Positions 27,302 through 37,299 of a DNA stretch of 64,000 nt are shown here, piece by piece. A program made the position numbers and the translations under genes. Position 1 is the stretch's first letter. Each line of letters opens with the position of its first letter. The notes under the pieces were generated by a model. It worked only from the letters and a program-made list of their open reading frames with translations. It ran no database searches and had not been told where the DNA came from. Source of the stretch: Massilia violaceinigra (GTDB lineage Bacteria > Pseudomonadota > Gammaproteobacteria > Burkholderiales > Burkholderiaceae_D); contig NZ_CP024608.1 of assembly GCF_002752675.1 (NCBI RefSeq), positions 7,006,001-7,070,000 of the forward strand, in the 5' to 3' direction.

Positions 27302-27931
27302 CTAGCTTCCCTCAAAACGTGCGTGCTGCACGGCGTATCTGATCAGTTCGGCCTGGCCTTCGATGCCCAGTTTGCGCTTGATATTGAGGCGGTGCGTTTC
27401 CACCGTGCGTACCGACAGGTCGAGCGCGCGCGCGATCTGCTTGTTGGACTGGCCACCTGCCAGCTGCTGCAGCACTTCCTGTTCGCGTACCGTCAACTGG
27501 TTGTCTTGCACGCTGGGGCGGGCCAGCTGGCGCGCCAGCGCGGCGCTGTAGTAAATACCGCCGGCCATCACGGTCTCGATGGCCAGCACGATATCCTTGC
27601 CGGGCGCGTCCTTGAGCACATAGCCGCGCGCGCCGGCCTGCATGGCCTGGCTGACGTATTCGATCTTGTCGTGCATCGACAGGATCAGCACGGCGATGGC
27701 CGGGTAGCGCTGGCGGAACTGGGCGGTCGCGTCGATGCCGCTGAGGCCGCGCATGTTGATGTCCATCAGCACCAGGTCGATGGCGTGCTCGCCGGCCTGG
27801 CGCAGCGCGTCGTCGGCGCCGTCGGCTTCGGCCACCACGCGAAAATGCGGCACCGCCTCCAGGCGCGCGCGCAAGCCGTCGCGCACCAGCGGATGGTCGT
27901 CAACCAGCAGGATGTGAATGATGTCGGTCAT
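27302..27931 (-). CDS. LuxR/NarL-family response regulator
   Basis: This 209-aa two-domain regulator has a receiver domain with acidic pair DD at 11-12, phospho-acceptor Asp57 (VLMDINM) and conserved lysine in YVLKDA. A GerE-type helix-turn-helix follows (about 145-190, LTVREQEVLQQLAGGQSNKQIA, SVRTVETHRLNIKRKL). Its ATG overlaps the stop of the upstream sensor kinase gene by four bases (ATGA), so the two form a coupled two-component system. The likely target is the divergent cstA-ybdD operon, inferred from position. The family binds short inverted heptamers; candidate repeats are noted at 29373-29402. Confidence 0.93.
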   Translation of the reverse strand: MTDIIHILLVDDHPLVRDGLRARLEAVPHFRVVAEADGADDALRQAGEHAIDLVLMDINMRGLSGIDATAQFRQRYPAIAVLILSMHDKIEYVSQAMQAGARGYVLKDAPGKDIVLAIETVMAGGIYYSAALARQLARPSVQDNQLTVREQEVLQQLAGGQSNKQIARALDLSVRTVETHRLNIKRKLGIEGQAELIRYAVQHARFEGS

Positions 27932-29346
27932 GAGCGCGTGGCGGTGGGTGGAAGCGGAACCGACGCCTGCACCGAGGTGCCGGCGGCGGACGAAGTGATG
28001 GCGAGCTGGCCGCCGATGGCGTCCATGCGCTCCATCATGTTGCGCAGGCCGATGCCGCGCTTGGGGTGGATCGCCACGCTGGCCGCGTCAAAACCCGCGC
28101 CATCGTCGGCAACCGTGAGCGTGACGCAGCCGCCCTCGCACGCCAGCGTGATCTCGACCTGGCGCGCGCCGGCATGGCGTTCGATATTGGTCAGCGCTTC
28201 CTGGGCGATGCGAAACAGCACCGTGTTGGCCACATCGTCCAGACCCTCGCTGGCCCCGCGCGCCAGGAAGCGCACCGGCAGCGCGCTGTTCTGGGTCGCT
28301 TCGTGCGCCAGGTGGTCGAGCGCGGCGGCCAGGCCCAAATCGTCGAGAATGGCCGGACGCAGATTGTGCGAAATGCGCCGCACCTCGCCCAGCACATCGT
28401 TGAGCTGGCTGGCGGTGTGCTCGAAGCTGGCGCGCGCCTTCTGCTGCTGGGCCGCGTCGCCACCGAGGCGGATCACGCCGGCCTCGATCTGCAGCTTGAT
28501 CGATACCAGCCACTGGCTGATGCCGTCGTGCAGGTCGCGCGACAGACGCGCCCGCTCCTGCTCCTGCGACTCGACCACCCGCTGGGCCAGCACCTTGAGC
28601 TTGGCGTCGGCCACGCGCAGCTCGCTGATGTTCAAGGCCAGCCCGGAACTGGCCACCACCAGCGCGCTGACAATCGCCAGCACCGCGATCCACAGCAAGG
28701 TGCCCTGGATATTGCGCGACTGCTGGGCGTCGATCTTGGCCAGGGCGGCGTCCACGTCGTCGAGATAAATGCCGGTGCCCAGCATCCAGCCCCAGTTTTC
28801 CATCGGAATCACAAACCCGAGTTTGGGCGCCGGCTTGTTGATCGACGGCTTGGCCCAGATGTAGCGCTGCAGCCCGCCGCCAGCCCTGGCACGGGCGATC
28901 AGGCGCTGGATGGTCGGCTCGCCGTTGACGTCGCGCATGTCCCACAGGTTGCGCCCCACCAGCTCGGGCTGGCGCGGATGCATCAAGCTGTTGCCCTGGT
29001 AATCGTAGACAAAGAAATAGCCATCGTCGCCATAGCTCAGGGTCGACAAGATGCGCTTGGCTTCATCGAGCGTGGCGTCGTCGCGCTTGCCGGAATTGAC
29101 CAGATGAGCCACCGAGCGCGCCGCCAGGTCCACGTAGTGTTTGAGTTCGGCTTCCTTGCTGGCCAAATAGGCTTGCTGGATCGTATCGCGCTGCTGCTGG
29201 GCCAGCGTGATGGCCTGATGGCGCACGAACAGCGCGATCGTGCACAGCGCCAGAATCAGCGGCGTAATCGCGAGAAAGATGACCTTTTGCCTTAACTTCA
29301 TGCAGCGCCCGGCCTGCCGTTGACGGCTTTGTGAAATGAGCCACAT
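27928..29346 (-). CDS. Sensor histidine kinase with periplasmic Cache-type domain
   Basis: The start chosen at ATG 29346 (MWLISQSRQ) has a strong GGAAGG site eight bases upstream. ATG 29301 (MKLRQKVIFLAITPLIL), directly before the first membrane helix, is the alternative. A periplasmic single Cache domain follows (YGDDGYFFVYDYQGNSLMHP, then GWMLGTGIYLDD). Next come a second helix (LLWIAVLAIVSALVVASSG), a HisKA_3 dimerisation region with the phospho-accepting His in RDLHDGISQ, and an HATPase_c domain (NTVLFRIAQEALTNIERHA, ADDGAGF, GIGLRNM). Cache domains of this class often bind small carboxylates. Together with the divergent CstA transporter, sensing of pyruvate or a related acid is a reasonable inference. 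The gene is coupled to the LuxR-type regulator. Confidence 0.9.
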   Translation of the reverse strand: MWLISQSRQRQAGRCMKLRQKVIFLAITPLILALCTIALFVRHQAITLAQQQRDTIQQAYLASKEAELKHYVDLAARSVAHLVNSGKRDDATLDEAKRILSTLSYGDDGYFFVYDYQGNSLMHPRQPELVGRNLWDMRDVNGEPTIQRLIARARAGGGLQRYIWAKPSINKPAPKLGFVIPMENWGWMLGTGIYLDDVDAALAKIDAQQSRNIQGTLLWIAVLAIVSALVVASSGLALNISELRVADAKLKVLAQRVVESQEQERARLSRDLHDGISQWLVSIKLQIEAGVIRLGGDAAQQQKARASFEHTASQLNDVLGEVRRISHNLRPAILDDLGLAAALDHLAHEATQNSALPVRFLARGASEGLDDVANTVLFRIAQEALTNIERHAGARQVEITLACEGGCVTLTVADDGAGFDAASVAIHPKRGIGLRNMMERMDAIGGQLAITSSAAGTSVQASVPLPPTATRS

Positions 29347-29372
29347 TCTACGTCCCTTCCGCCGCTTGTGGT

Positions 29373-29402
29373 TACGTAGTAATACGTATTGCCCTGCGTA
29401 TT
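29373..29402. promoter_or_regulatory. Candidate response-regulator binding repeats between kinase and cstA
   Basis: TACGTA occurs at 29373-29378 and 29383-29388, separated by four bases. TACGTATTG (29383) is repeated as TGCGTATTG (29395) twelve bases later. The cluster lies in the divergent intergenic region 29347-29520, consistent with a NarL-type operator, but no site is proven. Confidence 0.4.
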
Positions 29403-29520
29403 GGTGCGCTTGCCGAGGAGAACGACCCATTCGATACTGAATCACGCTGTGCGGAGTCAACAACCGGCTTGACCGGTCAAACCGGCACGGACCATAAAAA
29501 AACCCCTTGGAGGAGTCACC

Positions 29521-31584
29521 ATGAAACGTCTGTCAAGCCAGCTCGGCTGGGCTGCGCTGTCGGTTTTCGGCGCTTGCGCGCTCGGCTATATCGCGCTCAA
29601 GCGCGGCGAAGCCATCAATGCGATCTGGATCATCGCCGCGGCCGTCTGCGTGTACCTGATCGCGTACCGCTTCTATAGCCAGTTTATCGCCGACCGCGTG
29701 CTCGGGCTCGATCCCAGGCGCCAGACCCCGGCCTACAAGTTCAACGATGGCCTCGACTACGTTCCCACCAATAAATACGTGCTGTTCGGCCACCATTTCG
29801 CCGCCATCGCCGGGGCCGGTCCCCTGGTCGGCCCGGTGCTGGCCGCGCAGATGGGCTACCTGCCCGGCATGATGTGGATCCTGGCCGGCGTGGTGCTGGC
29901 CGGCGCGGTGCAGGACTTCATCATCCTGTTCATTTCCACGCGGCGCGACGGCCGCTCGCTTGGCGACCTGATCAAATCGGAACTGGGCGACATTCCCGGC
30001 GTCATCGCCCTGCTCGGCACCTTCATGATCATGGTCATCATTCTCGCCGTGCTGGCGCTGATCGTGGTCAAGGCCCTGACCGGCTCGCCGTGGGGCAGCT
30101 TCACCGTCATGGCCACCATTCCCATCGCCCTGTTCATGGGAGTGTACTCGCGTTACGTGCGCGTGGGACGGATCGGCGAAGTGTCGCTGATCGGCTTCGT
30201 GCTGCTGATGCTGGCCATCATCGGCGGCCAGTACGTGCAGGAACACGCCGTGCTCGGCCCCATGTTCACCTACACCGGCACCGAACTGACCTGGATGCTG
30301 ATCGGCTACGGCTTCGTGGCCTCGGTGATTCCCGTGTGGCTGCTGCTGGCGCCGCGCGACTACCTGTCGACCTTTTTGAAGATCGGCACCATCGTGGGCC
30401 TGGCGATCGGCATCCTGATCGTCGCGCCGGACCTGAAAATGCCGGCCATGACCAAGTTCATCGACGGCAGCGGCCCGGTGTGGTCGGGCAGCCTGTTCCC
30501 CTTCCTGTTCATCACGATTGCCTGCGGCGCGGTATCGGGTTTCCACGCGCTCATTTCGTCCGGCACCACCCCGAAGATGATTGAAAACGAACAGCACGCG
30601 CGCTTCATCGGCTATGGCGCGATGCTGATGGAATCGTTCGTCGCCATCATGGCGCTGGTGGCCGCCTCGACCATCGAGCCGGGCATCTACTTTGCCATGA
30701 ACAGCCCGGCCGCGATCCTCGGCACGACGGCCGAATCGGCGGCCGCGGCCGTGACGCAGATGGGCTTTTACATCACCCCCGAAATGCTGACCGAGACCGC
30801 GAAAGATGTCGGCGAAAGCACCATCATTTCGCGCGCCGGCGGCGCGCCGACCCTGGCGGTGGGCATGGCCAACATCCTCTCGAACGTCATCGGCGGCAAG
30901 GCCATGATGGCCTTCTGGTACCACTTCGCGATCCTGTTCGAGGCCCTGTTCATCCTCACCGCGGTGGACGCCGGCACCCGCGCCGGACGCTTCATGCTGC
31001 AGGACTTGCTGGGCACCTTCGCACCCTCGCTCAAGCGCACCGAATCGATTCCGGCCAACCTGATCGCCACCTCGCTGTGCGTGGCGGCCTGGGGCTACTT
31101 CCTGTACCAGGGCGTGGTCGATCCGCTGGGCGGCATCAATACCCTGTGGCCGCTGTTCGGCATCGCCAACCAGATGCTGGCCGGCATCGCCCTGATCCTC
31201 GCCACCTGCGTGCTGTTCAAAATGAAGCGCGCCAAATATGCGTGGGTGACCATGGTGCCGACCGCCTGGCTGCTGGCCTGCACCCTGACCGCCGGCTGGA
31301 AAAAGATTTTCCACGACAATGTGCGCATCGGTTTCGTGGCCCACGCGCAAAAGTTCCAGGCAGCCATCGACCAAGGCATTGTGCTGGCACCGGCCAAGTC
31401 GATGGCGCAGATGCATCAGATCGTGTTCAACGATTATCTCGATGCGTCGCTGGCGGGCTTCTTCATGTTCGTGGTGCTGTCGGTACTGTTTTTCGGCGCG
31501 CGCACGGTGTTCAAGGCACGCGCCAATGCCGCGCCGAGCTCGCAGGAAACGCCGTTCGTCGCCAATGCGGTCAAGCCCGCATGA
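29521..31584 (+). CDS. cstA: Carbon starvation protein CstA-family transporter
   Basis: This 687-aa polytopic membrane protein is close to the usual length of the CstA/BtsT family, which imports pyruvate and possibly peptides. Characteristic blocks are [35 protein letters not shown] (about 77-112), [39 protein letters not shown], and the C-terminal [17 protein letters not shown] lies eight bases before the ATG. The next gene, ybdD-like, overlaps its stop by ATGA, the arrangement seen in other proteobacteria. It is divergent from the kinase/regulator pair that probably controls it. CstA versus BtsT subtype and substrate cannot be decided from the sequence. Confidence 0.93.
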   Translation: MKRLSSQLGWAALSVFGACALGYIALKRGEAINAIWIIAAAVCVYLIAYRFYSQFIADRVLGLDPRRQTPAYKFNDGLDYVPTNKYVLFGHHFAAIAGAGPLVGPVLAAQMGYLPGMMWILAGVVLAGAVQDFIILFISTRRDGRSLGDLIKSELGDIPGVIALLGTFMIMVIILAVLALIVVKALTGSPWGSFTVMATIPIALFMGVYSRYVRVGRIGEVSLIGFVLLMLAIIGGQYVQEHAVLGPMFTYTGTELTWMLIGYGFVASVIPVWLLLAPRDYLSTFLKIGTIVGLAIGILIVAPDLKMPAMTKFIDGSGPVWSGSLFPFLFITIACGAVSGFHALISSGTTPKMIENEQHARFIGYGAMLMESFVAIMALVAASTIEPGIYFAMNSPAAILGTTAESAAAAVTQMGFYITPEMLTETAKDVGESTIISRAGGAPTLAVGMANILSNVIGGKAMMAFWYHFAILFEALFILTAVDAGTRAGRFMLQDLLGTFAPSLKRTESIPANLIATSLCVAAWGYFLYQGVVDPLGGINTLWPLFGIANQMLAGIALILATCVLFKMKRAKYAWVTMVPTAWLLACTLTAGWKKIFHDNVRIGFVAHAQKFQAAIDQGIVLAPAKSMAQMHQIVFNDYLDASLAGFFMFVVLSVLFFGARTVFKARANAAPSSQETPFVANAVKPA

Positions 31585-31808
31585 GCATGTTCAGCGATCT
31601 GGCGGACGCCGGACGCGGCCTGGCCCAGGCCGGCCGCTATCTCGGGCAAAGCATGCGCCTGATGGTCGGCCTGCCCGAATACGACACGTATGTGGCGCAT
31701 AGGGAGGCAACCCATCCGGACCAGCCGATGATGAGCTACGAAGAGTTTTTCCGCGAACGGCAGGAAGCGCGCTACGGCGGCGCGGGAAAACGCGGCGGCT
31801 GCTGCTGA
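31581..31808 (+). CDS. ybdD: YbdD/YjiX family small protein
   Basis: This 75-aa protein starts at the ATG that overlaps the cstA stop codon (ATGA). The segment [22 protein letters not shown], followed by [17 protein letters not shown] and a cysteine-rich end GGCC, matches the YbdD/YjiX family found next to CstA-type transporters. Those partners are small soluble proteins needed for, or stimulating, transport. Translational coupling implies roughly matched production with CstA. A strong terminator follows directly. Confidence 0.92.
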   Translation: MSMFSDLADAGRGLAQAGRYLGQSMRLMVGLPEYDTYVAHREATHPDQPMMSYEEFFRERQEARYGGAGKRGGCC

Positions 31809-31813
31809 AACAC

Positions 31814-31840
31814 AAAGGGACGCTGCGGCGTCCCTTTTTT
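31814..31840 (+). terminator. Rho-independent terminator of the cstA-ybdD operon
   Basis: Perfect 10-bp stem (AAAGGGACGC / GCGTCCCTTT) with a TGCG loop, continuing into a six-T run, five bases after the ybdD-like stop. Confidence 0.93.
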
Positions 31841-32055
31841 ACACCCGCACCGTGCGTGCGCCGTCATTCGGCGGGGGCGCGCACGGTCCCGAAGAGACGC
31901 GCTTGCAATATCATCCAAGCAACTCCCACCTGTCGCATTTTCAGACACCGTCCCGGCACCTTTGTGCCTTATCAAAGTCGTGCCAGATCAATCCCCGTAT
32001 ATTTTTCCTGCGGGACATATTTCCCGGGCCACACCACCTCTTGCCGGGTCGTCCC

Positions 32056-35028
32056 ATGCTGAACTTCGAACGCTCAAGCCTGAACAAAAAACTGACGATC
32101 ATCTCGTTCCTGTCGACCGGCACCGCGCTGTTCTTTGTCTTCATTGCCTTCGCCGTCACCTCGGTCCTCAACCACCGCAAGGACGAGGGCATGCAGCTAT
32201 CCTCGTTTGCCGGCGTGATCGGCACCAACAGCGTCGACGCGCTGATGTTCAACGACCGCGATCAAGCCACCGCCACCTTGTCCGCGCTCAAGGCCAAGGT
32301 CGAAATATCCAACGCGGTGTTGTTCGACCGCAAAGGCAAACTCTTTGCCCGGTACGTGCGCAGCGGCCACGCCGAACCGGAACCGAGCGCGCCGGAAATG
32401 AACCTGGACGAAGACGTGCTGGCCGAGGCCAGCCGCCAGGGCAGCCGCTTCTGGTCCAGCCGCATGCGCCTGTACCGCCCTATCATCAACGCCAATTATC
32501 AGGTCGGCATCGTCATGATCGAGGCCGACCTGACCCTGATGTGGCTCGACATCCTCAAGAGCCTGGGCGTGATTGCCGCCGCCATGGGCGGCTCGCTGCT
32601 GATGTCGCTGATGCTGGCCAGCCGCTTCAAGGCCAGCATCGCCGACCCGGTCGCCAAGCTGATCAACGCGGCGCAAAAGGTCTCGGCCAGCCAGAACTAC
32701 AACCTGCGCATCCCCCACGAGCGCACCGACGAAATGGGTTCGCTGATCGACAGCTTCAACGCCATGCTGGCCCAGATCGAAGGGCGCGGCGCCGCTCTCA
32801 CCCACCACCGCGACGAACTCGAACGCCAGGTCAGCGTGCGCACCGAACAGCTGGAAAAGGCCAAGAACGCGGCCGAAGCGGCCAGCCGCGCCAAGAGCGC
32901 CTTCCTGGCCACCATGAGCCACGAAATCCGCACCCCCATGAATGGCGTGCTCGGCATGACCGAAATGCTGCTGAGCACCGCGCTCAACGATACCCAGCGC
33001 AACTACACCAGGCTGGTCAAGCGCTCCGGCGAACACCTGCTGGTGATCATCAACGACATCCTCGATTTTTCCAAGATCGAGGCCGGCAAGCTGTCGATCG
33101 AGTACATCAATTTCAACCTGTGGGACTTGCTCGACGACATCAACACCATCTACACCCCGCAAGCGCAGGCCAAGGGCATCGCGCTCGACTTTGCGATCGC
33201 CAACGATATCCCGATCGCCATCTGCGGCGACCCCAACCGCCTGCGCCAGATCATGGCTAACCTGATCGGCAACGCGCTCAAGTTCACCGACCGCGGCCAG
33301 ATCCTGGCCAAGGTGGCTGTCGAAACCGAAGACGGCGCCAGCGTCGGCCTGCGCTTCGAGGTGCACGACACCGGCATCGGCGTCTCGCGCGAGGCGCGCA
33401 GCCGGATCTTCGACGCCTTTTCCCAGGCCGACAGTTCGACCACGCGCAAATACGGCGGCACCGGCCTTGGCCTGGCCATTTCGCGCCAGCTGGTCGAACT
33501 GATGGGCGGCAAAATCGGCGTCGACAACGCCCCCACCCAGGGCTCGATTTTCTGGTTCACGGTCAGCTTCGACAAGCGCCGGGTCGACCCGAACATGCTC
33601 GATGCCAGCCTGCGCATGACCGAAGGCATGCGCGTGCTGATCGTCGACGAAGAGGCGGAGAGCCGCGCCAGTGTCGAACAGCAGCTGGCCGAGTGGCAGG
33701 TCGCCAGCGACAGCGCGGTGTCGGCGCGCGACGCGGTCGACCGCCTGCTGGCCGCGGCCCACAGCGGGCGCCCGTACGAAGTGGCGATCATCGACATGAA
33801 CCTGGAGCGCACCAGCGGGCTGTCGCTGGCGGCCGGCATCAAGGGCGACCCCGCCACCAGCGCCACCCGCATCATGCTCATCAGCGACAACCGGTTGGCC
33901 GCCGATCCGGTGCAGCGGCGCGAAGCGGGCGTGGCGTATCAGCTGATCAAGCCGGCGCGCGCGGCCGACCTGTTCGAATGCATCATGACGCGCCCACGCG
34001 GCAAGCAGGTTGCCTCCCTGGCGCCGGTGCCGGTGGCGCACGCACCAGTCGCGCCAACGGGCCGCAAGCTGCGCCGCCAGCGCGTGCTGCTGGCCGAGGA
34101 CAACCCGGTCAATGTCGAAGTGGCGACCGCCATGCTCGACTCGCTCGGCCTGGGCGTGTACTGCGCGCGCAACGGCGCCGAAGCGCTGGCCGCGGCCCGC
34201 ACCGACGGCTACGACGTGGTACTGATGGATTGCCAGATGCCGGTGATGGACGGCTTTGCCGCAACCGCCGAAATCCGCCGCCACGAGCGCGAATGCGGCC
34301 GCGCGCGCACGCTGCCCATCATTGCGATTACCGCCAACGCGCTGCAGGGCGACCAGGAAGCGTGCCTCGCCGCCGGCATGGACGATTACCTGAGCAAGCC
34401 ATTCAGCCAGCAGGAGCTGGCCGCCGTGCTCGGACGCTGGATCACACTGCCGCTGGCCGCCAACGTCCACCACGCCGGCGCGGCGCCGGTGCCGGCCCCA
34501 GTATCTGCTCCGGTTCCTGCGCCGGTCCCTGCTCCCCCTCCGGCGCCGCCGGTGCAAACCGTGCGCATCGACGCGGCGCCGCGCGAAGCGGGTCCGCATG
34601 ATGCCGTGCTGCGCCAGATCGAGCCGCGCGCGCCGGCCGCGCGCCTGCCTGCCACGCCGGGCGCGGTGCAGCGCGACGTCATCAACCGTCACGCGCTCGA
34701 AAATATCCGGGCGCTGAGCAAGGAGCGCGGCGACGCGCTGGTGCAAAAAGTGATTGCGGCGTATGTGGGCGACACGCCGCAGCACCTGCGCACGCTGCGC
34801 CAGGCCATTTCCGGGCTCGATCCGGGCAACCTGCGCAAGGTCGCGCACAGCCTCAAATCGAGCAGCGCCAATGTCGGCGCCGAAACGCTGGCGCAGATGT
34901 GCAAAGACATGGAAACGCTGGGCCGCACCGATACCACCGAAGGCGCGTCCGGCATCCTTACCGACATGGAGCGGGAATTCCAGGCCGTGTGCCACTCGCT
35001 CAATGCCCTCCTAGAGAAGGAACATTAA
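32056..35028 (+). CDS. Hybrid sensor histidine kinase, CHASE8-HAMP-HisKA-HATPase-REC-REC-HPt
   Basis: From ATG 32056 ([17 protein letters not shown]) the protein has 990 aa. Two membrane helices (about 13-35 and 165-190) flank a periplasmic CHASE8-type sensor ([34 protein letters not shown]). Then come HAMP (about 195-250), HisKA with the phospho-His in [10 protein letters not shown], HATPase_c ([29 protein letters not shown]), and a divergent first receiver (LIVDEE, IIDMNLE). A canonical second receiver follows ([27 protein letters not shown]), then a Pro/Ala linker and an HPt domain ([12 protein letters not shown]). This is a BarA/ArcB-like phosphorelay layout. Only two bases separate it from the REC-GGDEF-EAL gene, its probable output partner. 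The ribosome binding site is weak. Confidence 0.9.
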   Translation: MLNFERSSLNKKLTIISFLSTGTALFFVFIAFAVTSVLNHRKDEGMQLSSFAGVIGTNSVDALMFNDRDQATATLSALKAKVEISNAVLFDRKGKLFARYVRSGHAEPEPSAPEMNLDEDVLAEASRQGSRFWSSRMRLYRPIINANYQVGIVMIEADLTLMWLDILKSLGVIAAAMGGSLLMSLMLASRFKASIADPVAKLINAAQKVSASQNYNLRIPHERTDEMGSLIDSFNAMLAQIEGRGAALTHHRDELERQVSVRTEQLEKAKNAAEAASRAKSAFLATMSHEIRTPMNGVLGMTEMLLSTALNDTQRNYTRLVKRSGEHLLVIINDILDFSKIEAGKLSIEYINFNLWDLLDDINTIYTPQAQAKGIALDFAIANDIPIAICGDPNRLRQIMANLIGNALKFTDRGQILAKVAVETEDGASVGLRFEVHDTGIGVSREARSRIFDAFSQADSSTTRKYGGTGLGLAISRQLVELMGGKIGVDNAPTQGSIFWFTVSFDKRRVDPNMLDASLRMTEGMRVLIVDEEAESRASVEQQLAEWQVASDSAVSARDAVDRLLAAAHSGRPYEVAIIDMNLERTSGLSLAAGIKGDPATSATRIMLISDNRLAADPVQRREAGVAYQLIKPARAADLFECIMTRPRGKQVASLAPVPVAHAPVAPTGRKLRRQRVLLAEDNPVNVEVATAMLDSLGLGVYCARNGAEALAAARTDGYDVVLMDCQMPVMDGFAATAEIRRHERECGRARTLPIIAITANALQGDQEACLAAGMDDYLSKPFSQQELAAVLGRWITLPLAANVHHAGAAPVPAPVSAPVPAPVPAPPPAPPVQTVRIDAAPREAGPHDAVLRQIEPRAPAARLPATPGAVQRDVINRHALENIRALSKERGDALVQKVIAAYVGDTPQHLRTLRQAISGLDPGNLRKVAHSLKSSSANVGAETLAQMCKDMETLGRTDTTEGASGILTDMEREFQAVCHSLNALLEKEH

Positions 35029-35030
35029 AA

Positions 35031-37136
35031 ATGGCTGCTACCCCAATCAAGCGCGGCGTCGTCCTGGTGGCGGACGACGATCCGGTCATGCGCCTGCTGA
35101 TGCTCGAAATGCTCGGCCAGGTCGGCCTGGACGCGATCGAAGCGGAGGACGGCCTGCAGGCCGTCGCCCTCTACCAGAGCATGGCGCCGGACCTGATCCT
35201 GCTCGACGTCGACATGCCCAACATGGACGGCTTCTCGGCCTGCCGCGAAATCCGGCGCATCGAAACCGGAGCCCCGGTACCGATCATCATGGTCACCGGG
35301 GGCGACGACATTGAAGCGGTCACCAACGCCTACGAGGCCGGGGCCACCGACTTCGTGTCGAAACCGATCAACTGGCCGATCCTCGGCCACCGCGTGCTGT
35401 ACGTGCTGCGCGCCAGCGACGCCATCGTGCGGCTGCGCATCGCCGACGCCCACAACCGCGCGGTGCTGGCCGCCATCCCCGACACTTTTTTCCGGCTCGG
35501 CAAGGACGGCGTCTACCTCGATTACGAACAGGGCCACGATGCCTCGGCCGCGATTCCCGCGGAACTGTGCGTGGGCAAGCACATCACCGAAGTGCTCCCG
35601 CGCGACATCGCCGAACGCCTGCTCGAACAGATGCACTGCGTGCTCGATACCCAGCACGTGCGCTCGGTCGAATATGAACTGGCCAGCTTCGGCATGGTGC
35701 AGCACTTCGAAGCGCGCCTGGTCGCCACCGGGCCGGACGAGGTGCTGGGCCTCGTGCGCGATATCAGCGAGCGGCGCCGCACCGAGGAACAGATCCGCCG
35801 CCTGGCCTACTGCGACAGCCTGACCGGCATTCCGAACCGCCAGGCGTTTCTCGAAACGCTGGAACGCGAACTGCACCGCTCCAAGGTCGGCAAGAAGAAG
35901 TTCGCGGTGCTGTTCATGGACCTGGACGCCTTCAAGCGCATCAACGATACCCTGGGCCACAACGTGGGCGACCATCTGCTCAAGATCGTCTCGGAGCGCC
36001 TGCGCGAAACCATCCGCCCGAGCGACCTGGTCTCGCGCGGGGACCAGTCGCACAACCTGGCACGCCTTGGCGGCGACGAATTCACGATCCTGATTCCCGA
36101 CCTGGAGCGGGTCGAAAACGCGCTCAACGTGGCGCACCGGGTCAAGGAAGCGATGCGCCGTCCCTTCCTGATCGAGGGGCACGAGATTTTTGTCACCGCC
36201 AGCATCGGCATTTCGCTGTTCCCGGAAGACGGCGACGATTGCGACTCGCTGCTCAAGTTCGCCGACACCGCCATGTATCACGCCAAGAACTGCGGCAAGA
36301 ACAACGCAAAGTTGTACAGTTCCTCGCTGACGATGCAGATCATGAGCCACGTGAAGCTCGAAGTGGGCTTGCGCAAGGCGCTCAAGAACGAAGAGCTGTA
36401 TCTGCTGTACCAGCCGCAGATCGACGTGCGCTCGTCCGAGATCGTCGGCGTCGAAGCGCTGGTGCGCTGGCGCCATCCGGAGCGCGGCATCATTTCGCCG
36501 ACCGAGTTCATTCCGCTGGCCGAGGAGACTGGCTTGATCGTGCCGATCGGCGAGTGGGTGCTGCGCACCGCCTGCAACCAGGCCAAGGCCTGGCAAAAGG
36601 CGACCGGGCGCGCGATCCGCATGGCGGTCAATTTATCGGCCAAGCAGTTCAAGGACGAGAACCTGACCCAGATCGTGCTCTCGGCGCTGCACGACTCGGG
36701 GCTCGATCCCAAGATGCTGGAGCTGGAACTGACCGAAGGCACGCTGATGGACGACGCCAAGGCGACCATGGCCACCCTGGAGCAGCTGCGCGGGATCGGC
36801 GTGTATCTGTCGATCGACGACTTCGGCACCGGGTACTCGTCGATGAATTATCTGAAGCGCTTCGATGTGCGCGCGCTCAAGATCGACAAGAGCTTCATCT
36901 GCGGGCTGCCGCAGGATTCGGAAAACGCCGCCATTACGCGCGCCATCATCGCCATGGCGCATGGATTGAAGATGGTGGTGGTGGCCGAAGGTGTGGAGAC
37001 CGATGAACAGCTGGTGCTGCTGGAGGAGTACGGGTGCGATCTGGTGCAGGGGTTCTACCTGGGGCATCCGTCACCGCATGAATCGATCACGCTGATGCTC
37101 AATAAAGCAGGTGCGATGGCGCTGGCGATGAAATAG
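35031..37136 (+). CDS. Response regulator with PAS-like, GGDEF and EAL domains
   Basis: Starting at ATG 35031 with GAGAAGGA upstream, the protein has 701 aa. A receiver domain (about 8-125) has the acidic cluster DDD and phospho-acceptor Asp59 ([11 protein letters not shown]). A PAS-like segment follows (about 140-255, ending [12 protein letters not shown]), then GGDEF (about 260-430, intact [10 protein letters not shown]) and EAL (about 445-695, intact [25 protein letters not shown]). Both catalytic signatures are complete, so it may be able to make and degrade c-di-GMP. It lies directly after the hybrid kinase, so phosphotransfer from that kinase's HPt domain to Asp59 is the likely input. 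A large inverted repeat lies just downstream. Confidence 0.92.
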   Translation: MAATPIKRGVVLVADDDPVMRLLMLEMLGQVGLDAIEAEDGLQAVALYQSMAPDLILLDVDMPNMDGFSACREIRRIETGAPVPIIMVTGGDDIEAVTNAYEAGATDFVSKPINWPILGHRVLYVLRASDAIVRLRIADAHNRAVLAAIPDTFFRLGKDGVYLDYEQGHDASAAIPAELCVGKHITEVLPRDIAERLLEQMHCVLDTQHVRSVEYELASFGMVQHFEARLVATGPDEVLGLVRDISERRRTEEQIRRLAYCDSLTGIPNRQAFLETLERELHRSKVGKKKFAVLFMDLDAFKRINDTLGHNVGDHLLKIVSERLRETIRPSDLVSRGDQSHNLARLGGDEFTILIPDLERVENALNVAHRVKEAMRRPFLIEGHEIFVTASIGISLFPEDGDDCDSLLKFADTAMYHAKNCGKNNAKLYSSSLTMQIMSHVKLEVGLRKALKNEELYLLYQPQIDVRSSEIVGVEALVRWRHPERGIISPTEFIPLAEETGLIVPIGEWVLRTACNQAKAWQKATGRAIRMAVNLSAKQFKDENLTQIVLSALHDSGLDPKMLELELTEGTLMDDAKATMATLEQLRGIGVYLSIDDFGTGYSSMNYLKRFDVRALKIDKSFICGLPQDSENAAITRAIIAMAHGLKMVVVAEGVETDEQLVLLEEYGCDLVQGFYLGHPSPHESITLMLNKAGAMALAMK

Positions 37137-37170
37137 CGTCACGGCTTCCTTGAACCATCATCCTTCCATC

Positions 37171-37259
37171 CGTCGTCCCCGCGCAGGCGGGGACCCAAGT
37201 TCGTGCCGCAGCCAAGGGATATGCTATGAACTTGGGTCCCCGCCTGCGCGGGGACGACG
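37171..37259. repeat. Perfect 32-bp inverted repeat, REP-like element
   Basis: Left arm 37171-37202 and right arm 37228-37259 are exact reverse complements, with a 25-bp spacer. The arms contain the palindromic core GTCCCCGC...GCGGGGAC typical of dispersed extragenic repeats in proteobacteria. It lies between two convergent genes and could act as a bidirectional transcription end or mRNA stabiliser. Confidence 0.85.
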
Positions 37260-37299
37260 TGAGTATGAGGCCGACGCTTACCTTACCGTGACGCGCAAT

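Noticed and set aside
28066..31416. Long antisense frames opposite the sensor kinase and cstA
   Set aside because: They lack recognisable domains and are explained by high GC third positions of the real genes.
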